Positions 1 to 10,699 of a DNA stretch of 64,000 bases are shown in pieces; the stretch's first letter is position 1; each line of letters starts with the position of its first letter. This DNA comes from Hydractinia symbiolongicarpus (Eukaryota; Cnidaria; Hydrozoa; Anthoathecata; Hydractiniidae). The stretch spans positions 16,477,001-16,541,000 of the forward strand of contig NC_079888.1 in the NCBI RefSeq assembly GCF_029227915.1, in the 5' to 3' direction. The notes beneath the pieces were generated by a model. That model was not told where the DNA came from. It was given only the letters and a program-made list of their open reading frames with translations, and ran no database searches. Both the position numbers and the translations under genes were made by a program.

Positions 1-1270
1 CAAGATAGACATAAATCAACCTGAAAAAGATTGTGTTCGAAACTGGTGTAAAATGTTACGGTGGGTGTGTCTTTCTTTGATTTTTATATCTTAATTTTTT
101 TTTGTAAATCTGTAATTTTATCAGAACACTTTCTTTTACATGCATTTAAGAGCAAAGCGTGGCAGAGAACCACGACACCTCTTTTTAGTACCAGTACAAC
201 TTTCCGGCTAACGTTAATACAGTAGGCATGATTTTTGGAGGATATAGACGGGATTTTAGGTTGATATGTAAAAATAAGAAAGATTTAGAAATTAAAAGGA
301 ACTCTAAAAGATAAAATCCTTCAATTCGTTGTTTACCCAGGCACTATAAGTAACTAACGCTTTAGGTGAGCTGGTATGTAAAGGGTAGTATGCCACTCCC
401 TTGTTAAAAAAAGGAGGGGGGAAAGGAGGGGGGAGAAAGGACTTTTTTGTGTGTGTTAACCCTATTTGGCCCGGGGTTTTTCGAACATACTATGACCGAT
501 TCCGCCCCCCTCAATAACTTTTTATAAGGTTGTTCAAATTGAATCAAACTTGGCACACTTATAGTATTTCATAAAAGGAACAAAATGGCAGCAATAAATT
601 TTTGCTCACGTCAGCACATTTTCTGTGACGTCATCAGAAGTTTGAAAGTTGTTAAAAATGCCACTATCTGCCTAAAATTTAATTACTTTTATTCCAGAGC
701 GAATTTTTGCATCCTGTTTGAAGTTTCTGAAAGCTAAATAAAAGTTACTTAACATATTTCCGGTTTTTGCGTGGATCGCATAAAAAAGTGCCGAAAATTG
801 CTCGAAAATCCTTTTTTTCCAATTTTCGGGTAAAACCCGCCAAAAATCCGGGAAATCGGATTAATCACGTGTCCGGAAAAAGTTGTTACTGTTTACACGA
901 TAGGTTTTTTTTATCTTTTGTTTAAACTGTCCGTTTAAACTTACCGTGTATTTTAGCCTTTAAAGAAACTTTGTATACATTATAACTTTCATAAGATTAT
1001 TATTGAAAACAGCCTCTTTCAGCCTTGAGAATGGATTAGCTTATGTGTTGTTAATGCGAACATAAGTAAACAATTTGCTCGCTGTTGGAAACAAGTTTGG
1101 ATTGTCGTATGATCAGTTTCGGCGGGATTTTTTTTTAAGTTTAGTTTTCAGTCTCTTTTTAACTTATATTCTACATTATTTTAAAAAGTGAAAAACCGCT
1201 GGCGCAGTTGCTTCTAACATAACAACTTTTCGCTCTCGCAAAGAACTCACGACTGTCATTTGAATTATTT
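1..1270. other. Intergenic, no gene seen
   Basis: AT-rich sequence with no supportable reading frame. A purine-only, G-rich patch lies near 410-440 on the plus strand. The part from about 530 to 900 looks like unclassified repeat-derived sequence but has no termini I can define. Confidence 0.6.
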
Positions 1271-1375
1271 CACCCTCGTTCCCAGGACCTCTTATCTATA
1301 TTTTCATATCGGATGTTGAGACCTGTCAATAAGTGCAGCGCCTATGCTAGCCGAAAAGCTTTGGGAACGAGGTTA
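1271..1375. mobile_element. Short TIR element (MITE), CAACCTCG family
   Basis: The left end reads CACCCTCGTTCCCAGG and the right end is its approximate inverse (GGGAACGAGGTTA). The flanking 9-mers GAATTATTT (1262-1270) and GAATGTATT (1376-1384) agree at 6 of 9 positions, so the target duplication is decayed. No coding capacity. It belongs to the family described at 4598, 9954 and 10613. Confidence 0.6.
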
Positions 1376-1974
1376 GAATGTATTTAAAGTTTTATTATTT
1401 CTTGTATCTTCGTCTCCAGGCGTTGTTGTCTAATGTACAAGCCATTACGGCTTATTTGAAGGCTAAAAAGACCCTACCGACCGGCCTCAACTTCAAAAAG
1501 GCTAGCACCTCTGGTGACAAGGTTGCACTTCTTTCAATTCCTAACACGCCAACAAAATTCCAGTATTCCTTTCTCAAATTTCTGCACGCAGGAACAAATT
1601 GTGTTATACTGATTTACATTGTTTATATATATTTTTTAATGCCTTTACGTGAGTCGTTTATCAACAAAGAAACTAAGTGACGGCTTCACTAGGAATACGC
1701 CCATTGCTCCGAGTGTATTTTACAGAACAAGTCCAAAGCAGACTATTACAAAACAAGTTGTGCTGTTGTAACACAAAACTTAAAATAAACTTATGTACAC
1801 AATCACAATGACTGATTTTTTCCCCACAATTTTGAACAACTAGAAGAAGTCCTGGGTACGAGATAAGTGAACATTGTTCAGCAGAAACGCAGTTATGTCA
1901 TTTTTGCTGCTTTGGCTGTAACAACCCCCCCCCCAAAAAAAAAAAAAATTACTTGAGTTTTGTACATACAACCC

Positions 1975-2057
1975 CAACTTAGTCCCAGGGCTTTCCCACG
2001 CCTGTGATATTGTGCATAGCATGTCATATGTGTAGAAGAGCCCTGGGGACGAAGTTA
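1975..2057. mobile_element. Short TIR element (MITE), CAACCTCG family
   Basis: The left end CAACTTAGTCCCAGGG faces a right end CCCTGGGGACGAAGTTA. The element is 83 bp and noncoding. The flanking 9-mers match poorly (5 of 9), so the insertion looks old. A lone related end (AGTCCTGGGTACGAG) lies about 130 bp upstream at 1847. Confidence 0.6.
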
Positions 2058-4046
2058 ATGTGACCGCACAGTTTTCCGATGGTTATTTGTTTGGTTCTGT
2101 TTTTCATATGCGTTATCAGCTTGGACTTTAACGGCCAATAACGCATATCACGAAATTTCAAGAAGCTGACGAAAATTAGGGTCTATAAAATATTAAGGTC
2201 GGAAAAGAAAATAACCTATAACATCACTCTTTGCAAATTGTGTTCATTTTTTTTAAATTTCTTTTTGATACATAAACAAAACCTAGGTAAGGTTTATAGC
2301 TAGCAACATTAAGTAATGACGTCTATTTTTGTTGTTGTCATTAGCTACTGTCGTATATGCTCTAATGAATGTCCAGGATGTTCATTTTATCTTCGAAATT
2401 TGTAAGGAAAGCTTCATTAGAGAGAGGCATTTATTAAAAAACTACGATATTTAAATATTCTTTTCTCGTCATATCTATAATTTTATTATAATACAAATAA
2501 ACCGCTTGAACGAGAAAAGCTCTAATACAAGCCCCGTTTTGACTGATAAGGAGTGTTTTTAGAGACAGGTGTTTATTAGAGACCTGGTGTTTATTAATTT
2601 TTTTTAATAGTTTAGGAAGGAGTTTATTTTAGACAGACGTTTAATAGAGACGGGGCGTTTATTAAAATCATTATCTAAATTATTAAAAAGTTTTGAAACG
2701 AATCAAATTATTTTTTAGTTCCAAGTGACCAAATTTTCAATAGGTGATTATAATTAAGGTCGTGGCAATATCAAAGCGGACGAAAATTAAACGGACAAAA
2801 GTTGACGCGGTAACTAAACTGCAAAACAAAATCTTCGTCACTATCATTCGTTTAAATTATGGGCGCCTTTCCTTTATTAAATTAGTCAGGCTCGGACGGG
2901 TTGATTTTTATAAACCGTAGCTTAAACCATAGACCGATAACACGGGTAATAAACTCTAATTTGTAAAAAATATTTTTATCTATATCGCGTTCAAATTAGT
3001 TTTACCGTTGGACAATGAAACGTCAATAAATTGTTGACGTCATATAATCCGCGGCTTACAGAGATCATTAAAAATTGCAATTTTGAAGATCTGTAGATTC
3101 TGCTGATATGTGACCGGTTTGTGGTGAGGTAGCATGCAATAATTGACGACAATGTGTTAGACGTGGAAATAAAAGTCTTGAAATTTAGTTATGAGCTGGT
3201 GTTGACGGTTGTTGATTAGGTAGGTCCGTTTTGTGACTAGAAAATACATGACTTTGTTGCTAGACTATATAATGCACTTACACAGTTCATCTTATAGGGA
3301 GCACAAAATTTTGTCTGAGGCTCAATGTTGTTGCCTATTTGTTGCTTGTTGACTTCAAATTCATGTGTTTTTTTTGCTCAATACAATGCTGGTGCTTTAA
3401 TCAAAATTAAATTTTCGTCTAAATCACGTTTGTTATTGTGTGAAGTCTATTACTTTGGTACAATAAAATTAAGATGCTTCATTTTCACAATAACTCACGT
3501 ACGTTTAATATTAGAGATTTTCAAGGTAGGTTTCATTGTAGACAGGCTTTTATTAAAGACGGGAGTTTATAAGAGACAACCATTTATTTATTCATTAAAA
3601 ATATTTGTGCAGAATACAGTGTTTCATTTTTTTAAAAAGTTATTTCATTTTGTTGCTCATAAGATGCTCCTTATAAATGCAGCCGAATTTAAAAACGAAA
3701 TTAGGAGCCGCTGTGTTTTTGTTCTTTTGGAACAAGATGCGCTTGAAACTAAAGAAGTCTGGAAATAGTCAATAATCCTCAAATGACATCTTGGATTTCT
3801 TCTATTTTTAAACACAACTTTAACACAGGACATTTGACATCGTCATGTCGCAACATTTGACAATATAACATTTGTTTCTAAATAGCCACAGCTACTATCC
3901 ATTCGTCAACCTCATCACCAGGGTGGGTAGGGGCCTCGTATTATACAAATAGCTAACAAGAACTGGGGAAACAGTTGTCTATTCACCACATTTTTGTGCT
4001 GGTGTTGAAGCGACAAACAATAGTAAATCCTTATTGTTAAAGTTAC
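2058..4046. other. Intergenic, degraded repeats
   Basis: No gene is supportable. At 2550-2670 and 3530-3590 there are short repeated phrases of the type GAGAC..GTTTATTA, which recur in inverted style around 16930-17020 (GGGGCGTTTATT). A plus-strand frame at 3325-3768 has no recognisable domain and biased hydrophobic composition; I consider it chance. Confidence 0.5.
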
Positions 4047-4055
4047 TAGTCCTTG

Positions 4056-4142
4056 CAACTTCGTTTCCAGGGTCCCTCTACGCTTTTTGATATTGTTGAC
4101 GTCGCCGATAAAAAAGCTAAAAAAGTCCTGGGAACGATGTTG
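4056..4142. mobile_element. Short TIR element (MITE), CAACCTCG family
   Basis: The left end CAACTTCGTTTCCAGGG and the right end CCTGGGAACGATGTTG are inverted copies. The flanking 9-mers TAGTCCTTG and CACTGCTTG agree at 6 of 9 positions. The interior is noncoding. Confidence 0.65.
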
Positions 4143-4597
4143 CACTGCTTGCATTTATCATACAAAAACAGATTGTGAAAAAAAAAGAAACGCGTTTGTC
4201 ACTAGTATCAACACAGCACAAGATTTAAGGCAGTATCGCGCTTCAAGCTACGGGAAAAACTTGATGAGACGTTTGCTAGACCCATGATAAAAAGTGTTTA
4301 TCTTTTTTATCGAATCAGGGTGTGATTATGTTGTTTCAAACAGCTTCAACTTCTACGCATAAGCTGTGCGAGACGTTTTCCTAAATCAGTTGATGGTTAT
4401 ATCCAAATAAAGTTTTGTCCCAGGTAAATACACTCTGTCGACAATTTTGCTTTTGTTTCATCACATACCGAGTTTATATATTCATGTCAAGTATCGTGGC
4501 CTTATGCATTCTTCTTTCAGACTATCACAAGAGGTGAGTATAACTATTTTGTAAAAGAAGTAGCACTTGTTGAGAATTTACATAATATTGTGGCCCC

Positions 4598-4677
4598 ATT
4601 CTCGACCAGAGCTCTTTGAGATAAACTCGATAGTACTTTCGAGGTTTTAATCTCAAAGAGGTCTGGGGACGAGAATG
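4598..4677. mobile_element. 80-bp TIR element with intact target-site duplication
   Basis: The ends ATTCTCGACCAGAG and CTCTGGGGACGAGAAT-like sequence are inverted, and the arms continue inward with TCTTTGAGAT and its complement, so most of the element can fold back. It is flanked by an 11-base direct repeat ATTGTGGCCCC (4587-4597 and 4678-4688). Because the last two Cs may be element sequence, the true duplication may be 9 bp. This is the best-preserved insertion of the family. Confidence 0.75.
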
Positions 4678-4688
4678 ATTGTGGCCCC

Positions 4689-6960
4689 TTAGCCGTTATT
4701 ACGGCAACTTTATCAACAAGGTAAAATGTGATTTACTCTTCACAGCAGCGAGTTCTCTGCCCGGGTAGATGATCTCCCGGGTCAAGAAATATTATAATAA
4801 ATAAATGGAAATTTGCGGGTATTTATCTTTGCGAAGGATTGTTTGCAAACTAACTTCGCAGTAAAATTCTCGCATATCAGTTGGAAATTTTATCAAATAC
4901 TTTTGGATAACATTCTTATTCACACAAGCAGAAAATCTTTTGTTTGACCAAAGCCCTCCATGTTTTACTTCGTGTGAATGAAATTACCCTCATTTTCACC
5001 ATATCGTAGAAATTTTTCGAAATATCTAGTTTTATTTAGGTTTTTTTAACGTCTATTAAATTTTGCAAATACTGTCTCAAAGAATATTTCTCAGGCACAT
5101 AATTTCGCCAATTTGGCCCAAATTTGCAAAAAGTATGAAAAAATTAATACAGTATGTATGTGAAATATCGTTGATGAAATGTAGTGTTTAACTTGTTAAA
5201 AATATCGATATACATCTTCGAATCCAGGCTTTGTCAGGTTTCTTCTACTGAGAATGTGTCACCCCCAATAAAAGTTTAGCACAAACAAAAAATGAACGAT
5301 TCTTACTTGACAAATGTTGTATCTTTAGAAGGTCTTTTACATAACCACTATGCCAACCTACAATTTCGGCTACTATATTGCAAGAGAGGGTCGAATTTAG
5401 AGAGTCGTCCCACATACAATTACAAAAACGAAAAAAACAAGCACATCGATCTCGTAAGACTTTATCATTATTATCTTTCGCGAAAGTGAACTTAGGGCTT
5501 GTGATTTTAAGTTATTCGGTCAGATCTGAAATTTTAAAACATTCCACTTTTTGTTATCTCAATATATGGACATTGAAATTGTTGTGGATGTATTGTTCAA
5601 ACAGATTTTTTTGACATTCTTTTTCTTCTAAAGCAAAGCCTGAAGAGTTTGGACAAGACGATCCAGTTCGGAGATACTGATTAATAACTAAAAAAACGGG
5701 CTCCTTGCAAGTAAACATTATGTCAAGGGTTGTAGTCCCAGGGCTTATATTAGATGATTTTAAGGTGTTCTCGTTTGCTTAATATATTTTCCATATAATA
5801 TATACTCTCTCTAAAGAATTCAATTTTATAATAAGGTTGATGTAGAAAAAAAAAGTTTAATCTCATTTCTAAAGCGTTTTGTCTTTCTTATCATTTTGAA
5901 TAGCGAAACGAAGTGTTTGAAACGTGGCTAATTCTTCATAACGAATTTATATTGTACACAACAAAGGTGCAACCTCGATCCCAGGGCATTTTTGTCTTTT
6001 TAAAGGTGTTCTCAGATATATTAAGTGCAAGGTGCTTTTAATGTGGTGTATGTATGACGTGATTACCTAAGCTATATTTGAGTTTGCTTTTTCACATCAA
6101 AGATATTATATACTGAAGAGATTAAACAAAACTTTAGGACTCTATCAATTTCAAAAGTCAAACCCTTTCGTAAGAACTCCTCTTTCAAGAAATCCATAGA
6201 TTTGGCTGTGAATGAAATAAAGGATATGAAGTTAACAAAAAATAAATGTGTCGATAAAATTTTTCAGACATGATGCTGTATTGTTAGGGTAAGTCACATG
6301 AACTCTAAACTACGATGGAGTGTGAAGACGAAGGGTGTTTTAGTTGTTCCGTTTGAAATCTGGAAAAAAGTATTTTTCTTTCCTTGTGTCCAGAAGTATT
6401 TACCAGCGTTTATTTTAGCTAATATTTCAGTTTTATGTTAAACTAAGCGCCTACAAAAACCTATCCTCGTCTCCAGGTTTTTTACTTGTCGTTGAAGCAA
6501 CAGCCTCGAATCCCTGTTAACGAGGTTGCCTACGTAGCCTCTTACATGTCTTGTTGCACGCGTATTGTTTTTTTCGTATCATGCTCTTCTCGCGTGTTTT
6601 ATTTTAATTTTTTTTGCAGGTTTTACCTTTTGACACATCTTGAAGTGTTGTAGCATCTTACGGCGGTTTGTCTACATCGTTTCGAGGAATATGTTTTTGA
6701 TTTTGACATATTTAATCACAAGACTAAAAAAGAGATCTAGACACTAAGTTGGAATGTTTTATAATAATCAGTTGATAAAGTTGATTTAAGCTACTGATAA
6801 GTTCTCTAGGTGGATTGTAGCTATATATGTGTTCTGAAAACCGTTGCAAAAAATAATAGATGTATTTGCATATGCCACTTTTCGCAAACAGCTAACTTGA
6901 AGGATCGTTGTGAAGTGTAAGTTTTCGTGCGTTTGCAACACAAATTCAACAGATGATATA
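4689..6960. other. Intergenic with single MITE ends
   Basis: No gene is seen. Solitary family ends occur near 5730 (AGTCCCAGGGC), 5971 (CAACCTCGATCCCAGGGC) and 6461-6530 (CCTCGTCTCCAGG ... AACGAGGTTG, a possible decayed full copy). The remainder is AT-rich without detectable structure. Confidence 0.5.
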
Positions 6961-6969
6961 TAATAACTC

Positions 6970-7085
6970 CAATCTCGTCCCCAGGGCATCTTGTATCTTT
7001 TCTGACATTGGGATGGCGATTCGAACATGTCCGTCTCGCCGTTCCGGTTATAGAAAAGAGACAACAGACGCTGGGAACGGGGTTG
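6970..7085. mobile_element. Short TIR element (MITE), CAACCTCG family
   Basis: The left end CAATCTCGTCCCCAGGGC and right end GCTGGGAACGGGGTTG are inverted. The flanking 9-mers TAATAACTC (6961-6969) and TACCAACTC (7086-7094) match at 7 of 9 positions. Open frames that cross this element on both strands are chance frames. Confidence 0.65.
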
Positions 7086-7094
7086 TACCAACTC

Positions 7095-7921
7095 ATTTTT
7101 TCCCTGTGGTTTGTAAAAATTTGAAAACAAGAGCAACCTTACTGCCATTCAGATATTTGTTTTGTTTTTGTTTGATTTCAAAGTATCTGTTGGTGCAGTG
7201 GGTTTGCCAATACCATTGTTGATACTTGAAACAGTACAGAAGTATTTCTTTCACTTGATGTTTATTTGTTTGTCTGTTGTTTAGTTTGTTTTTTTGTTTG
7301 TTTGGTTTTTTTGGGGTGAATCACGCAAACACCAAGTGGTATAAAACTTCTTACAGTGGTATAAAACTTCTCACAAGAGATTAGAAGATTTGCCCCTTGG
7401 AAAGAGAGTTAAGACATAACTGATTCGAAATAGAAAGTGTTCAAGATAAAGCATACATTCAACTTTGGAATAAATGAGTCAAAACTTGATGCCTTGTCTA
7501 GATGTCAGAAAGTCGATTGTCGTTTTATAAGTTCTTCAACGTAAACAGGATCAAGGGCAGTCATTTTCTGACAATGTTGTCACGGTCAAGGGCTTCTTGA
7601 TTTATGATGTCAGAAGAAAACAACACTTAGAGTGTTATTGAAATTTTTTGAAAATGTCAATGAAGGTTGTTACTGATATTTTTAATAACTTTTAGATAAT
7701 TTTTTCCGACGGATTGTTTTTCTCTTTACAGTGTAGTATTATGGACATGCGCAATTGGCATCTTTCTTGGCGGGAAAATATTTGTTTTCGTTGAAAAAAA
7801 AACAGTTCTATTCTCGTACCCAGGATTTCGTCGGTATTCGGAAATGATTTGTCTAATTAACAGTAATTTTTATTTAATTTCTATTTTTAAAACTTTAGAT
7901 ATTTGACGCAACACATAAAGT
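7095..7921 (+). other. Upstream region of oxidase copy A
   Basis: Noncoding. A lone MITE end (TTCTCGTACCCAGGAT) lies near 7812. Directly before the start codon there is a possible 3' splice acceptor (TTTTAAAACTTTAG, ending near 7899), so a 5' UTR exon or a spliced leader could join 23 bp upstream of the ATG. No promoter element can be assigned. Confidence 0.35.
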
Positions 7922-9785
7922 ATGAACCCTAAAAAGAAAATCGACATTGTAATTATTGGAGCTGGCATATCAGGTTTGACATGCGCGAGGGAATTATCAA
8001 AACATTCGAATGAAATTAATTTAACAATATTAGAATCAACCGACCGTATCGGTGGAAGAGTAAAATCTATCATATCGAAAGATGGTATAGCGCTGGAGCT
8101 TGGTGCTGAGCATATTCATGGTCCAAAGGGGAATCCGGTTTTTAATTTCGCTTATGAGAAAGGAATTGTGCGAGATGTGTCTTCACGACAAGGTATCTCT
8201 TTTACCTGTTATTTTTATTTATTTTGGACTTTGAGGCCGTTAATGGAAATCCACACTACAGTAAAAAAAAAAAGCTGTTTACGTAGTGTCTCACGTTATT
8301 CAATTCAATTTCAGAGGGTGGCCCGTATTCAGCCGGTTTTTTTGTGTTGGAACTTTTGTGCATGCGCACTAATTAGTTAAAAATTCACTTTGGTCAATTT
8401 GACCAAAAACATACGGTAGACTGAAGTGACACAAACTGGTTTGATTTTTCTTCGCATCTTATGCAAACAGTTTCTTACTGTGGAGCCAGACTAAAACTTT
8501 AATTCGGAGAAATGGAAATATTTGTCATTTATCTATGGCATGGTGCAAAGATTCTGCGATAGCCTTATACGGTGATATATAAAGTTAAATGTTCACAAAC
8601 TTAACCATTTCGTTTTGTTCGTGTTTAGGGGCTTTCAAAGACATAAGAGTTCTGCATTGTTTCCACAAAGATGTTTTATCGCGTTGTACTGGTGATGAAC
8701 TGTATAGCGCCTTAGCAGAAGGCACTCACTTGGTTTATAATTTTCACGACACAATTGAAGAAATAAAGAACGAGAACGAACTTGACGAATATAAATCCGT
8801 AGGAGAGGTCTTCTCCAAGGTTGCACAGGAAAAGCTTGTGAAATTTAAAGACAACGTAGGTTCTTCCAAAGCTTTTAAGAGCGTCTTGACATCTAGAATG
8901 AATGCCGAAGCTCAACATAACGGTTGCGAAAACTTATTCGATCTGGATCTAAAATTGTACACCATGTTCGAGCACCTGGAAGGAGATATTCAATTTAAAC
9001 TACCCAATGGTTTTTCAGAGATTGCAGACTCTGTCGCAGTTGACATTAATCCGAAATGCTTTAGATTTAACCACGAAGTGATAAAAATAGAACACAGTCA
9101 GTCTCTACTGAAAGTAACATGCGCGAACGGAGAGGTTTTTCATGCGCATAATGTTGTCGTAACGGTGTCTGTTGAAGTTTTGAAACGATTTGTCAAGCAT
9201 AACGTGTTTTCTCCATCACTGCCAAGCAAGAAAGTTAACTCGATACAAAAACTTTCCCTTGGGCAGTTGGAAAAGATTTACTTCAGATTTTCAAACCCGT
9301 TACCTAAAGAGGTAAATCTCATTTTGTTTTACCCTTCCACGGACAAAGATGTTGACAAATACAGTAAAGTATTAGGTCTTCAACGTTTTCGTGAAAGCAA
9401 CTGGTGGATGTTATGGTTAACCAGTCATCTACTAAATAAACTGAAAAATTCAGATCCGGTCAGTTTTCTTTCCGAGTTGCTTACAAAACTAAAACACCGA
9501 TATCCGTCTCTCCCGAGCACAGATTTTGAACATGAGAGTGTTTTAGTGAGTGACTGGACACGCAACAGCAATTTTGGTGGTACTTGGGGTGTCCTGAAGA
9601 CTGGAACGACTGAGCGTGATGTGAGGAATTTAGCCGAACCAATTTTTTATAACCACTTAGAATATCCTACGAGTTTAACGTTTGCTGGCGAGATGACGCA
9701 TTGTAGTTTTTACGCCACGACACATGCCGCCTTTTTGAGTGGCGTAAGGGAAGCAAAATTTATAGTTTCTCGTTATAATTTGTAA
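7922..9785 (+). CDS. Polyamine oxidase-like flavin amine oxidase, copy A
   Basis: Two exons, 7922-8192 and 8629-9785, encode about 475 residues. The GT donor at 8193 and the acceptor GTGTTTAG before 8629 join in phase 1. The family (PAOX/SMOX) oxidises spermine, spermidine or acetylated forms with FAD, yielding H2O2. Visible evidence: the dinucleotide-binding motif GAGISG (residues 13-18), an acidic residue in TILES, RIGGRV, an IHG-x-KGNP active-site segment (about 65-72), a lysine in LGQLEKIYFRF matching the flavin-proximal lysine of the family, and the C-terminal FAD motif FAGEMTH..FYATTHAAFLSGVREA. No signal peptide or PTS1-type C-terminus is seen (it ends SRYNL), unlike mammalian PAOX, so a cytosolic location is more likely. 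It is slightly shorter than human PAOX (~510). Substrate cannot be told from sequence. Copy B lies inverted at 28646-31022. Confidence 0.9.
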
Positions 9786-9953
9786 ATATTTTACGCACAT
9801 TTTCTATTTTATTTTATTTTAATTATTTATTTATCTCTTCTGTACTTTCTAAGCGCAATTTATCTTCTATTATTCCGGACTCGATTATCCAGTCTAGTTA
9901 AAAAATATATAGTTTCACCAGATTATTTTAAGTCGTTTTATTAAATGTAGCCA

Positions 9954-10048
9954 CAACCTTGTTCCCAGGGTATTTTACATTTTTGATAAATTTGATAGCC
10001 ACGCCGTAAAAACGAATAATGGACCACGAGACCCTGGGGAGGAGCTTG
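9954..10048. mobile_element. Short TIR element with 9-bp target duplication
   Basis: The left end CAACCTTGTTCCCAGGGT and right end ACCCTGGGGAGGAGCTTG are inverted. The flanking 9-mers ATGTAGCCA (9945-9953) and ATGTAGTCA (10049-10057) differ at one base. It is the first of four copies in about 730 bp just downstream of oxidase A. Confidence 0.75.
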
Positions 10049-10118
10049 ATGTAGTCACTCATTTCTGTTGTTTACGTCCGATACAAGGTGTTGTTCTTTC
10101 TATATATTGCGATCAACT

Positions 10119-10190
10119 CAACTTAGTTCCCAGCGTCTGTTATCTTATTTAATGTAAGAAAAGAAATAAGATGCCCTTGAATCGGGGTTG
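10119..10190. mobile_element. Short TIR element (MITE), CAACCTCG family
   Basis: The ends CAACTTAGTTCCCAG and GAATCGGGGTTG are inverted. The flanking 9-mers CGATCAACT and CGATTAAAA match at 6 of 9. There is a small inner stem (TCTTATTT / AAATAAGA). Confidence 0.6.
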
Positions 10191-10256
10191 CGATTAAAAC
10201 GAGAGATTTATTTTTAGATTTTTTTTCTAGTTTTTTTATTAGTTTAAACAGCAACC

Positions 10257-10326
10257 CAACCTCGTCCTAAGGCCTCGTCAAGTTTTTTGTATTAAGACGT
10301 CCCAATAACAACCTGGGGCGTGCTTG
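10257..10326. mobile_element. Short TIR element (MITE), CAACCTCG family
   Basis: The left end CAACCTCGTCCTAAGG and right end CCTGGGGCGTGCTTG are inverted. The flanking 9-mers ACAGCAACC (10248-10256) and ACAGCAATT (10327-10335) match at 7 of 9. Confidence 0.65.
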
Positions 10327-10612
10327 ACAGCAATTTCCGCACTTATTTGTCTCACTTACACAGCTTGGACTCGGTTATCAATGATATTGTTTTATTTATT
10401 GTTTAGTCAACTAATTTTTAATATACTATTTTATTATAGTATTAATTTTTAAGATCTTATACTTTAGAAATTTCTGCTTACGTAGGCGATGCATCAGTTT
10501 TTCAGTCAAATAACTTCCCAAATAGCGCATAGACGATTTCTAACTTGTTTACCCCAACAATGTGCTTCATTTTTTTAGTTTCTTTACATTATACCTTTTT
10601 TACATAACTAGC

Positions 10613-10686
10613 CAACTTCGTCTCCAAGTTCCCAAGGCTCATCTACGCCTTGATAATCTGACGAGACGTCTTTGGGGACTAGGTTG
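10613..10686. mobile_element. Short TIR element with 9-bp target duplication
   Basis: The left end CAACTTCGTCTCCAAG and right end CTTTGGGGACTAGGTTG are inverted. The flanking 9-mers ATAACTAGC (10604-10612) and ATAACTGGC (10687-10695) differ at one base. Confidence 0.75.
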
Positions 10687-10699
10687 ATAACTGGCATTA

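Noticed and set aside
1378-1680. 100-residue plus-strand open frame
   Set aside because: It begins at the edge of a MITE and has no family resemblance; likely chance.
3325-3768. 147-residue plus-strand open frame
   Set aside because: No domain, hydrophobic and phenylalanine-rich as expected for translated AT-rich DNA, with no splice or poly(A) context.
6786-7222. Overlapping frames on both strands
   Set aside because: All three cross the MITE at 6970-7085 and change phase between copies of the family.
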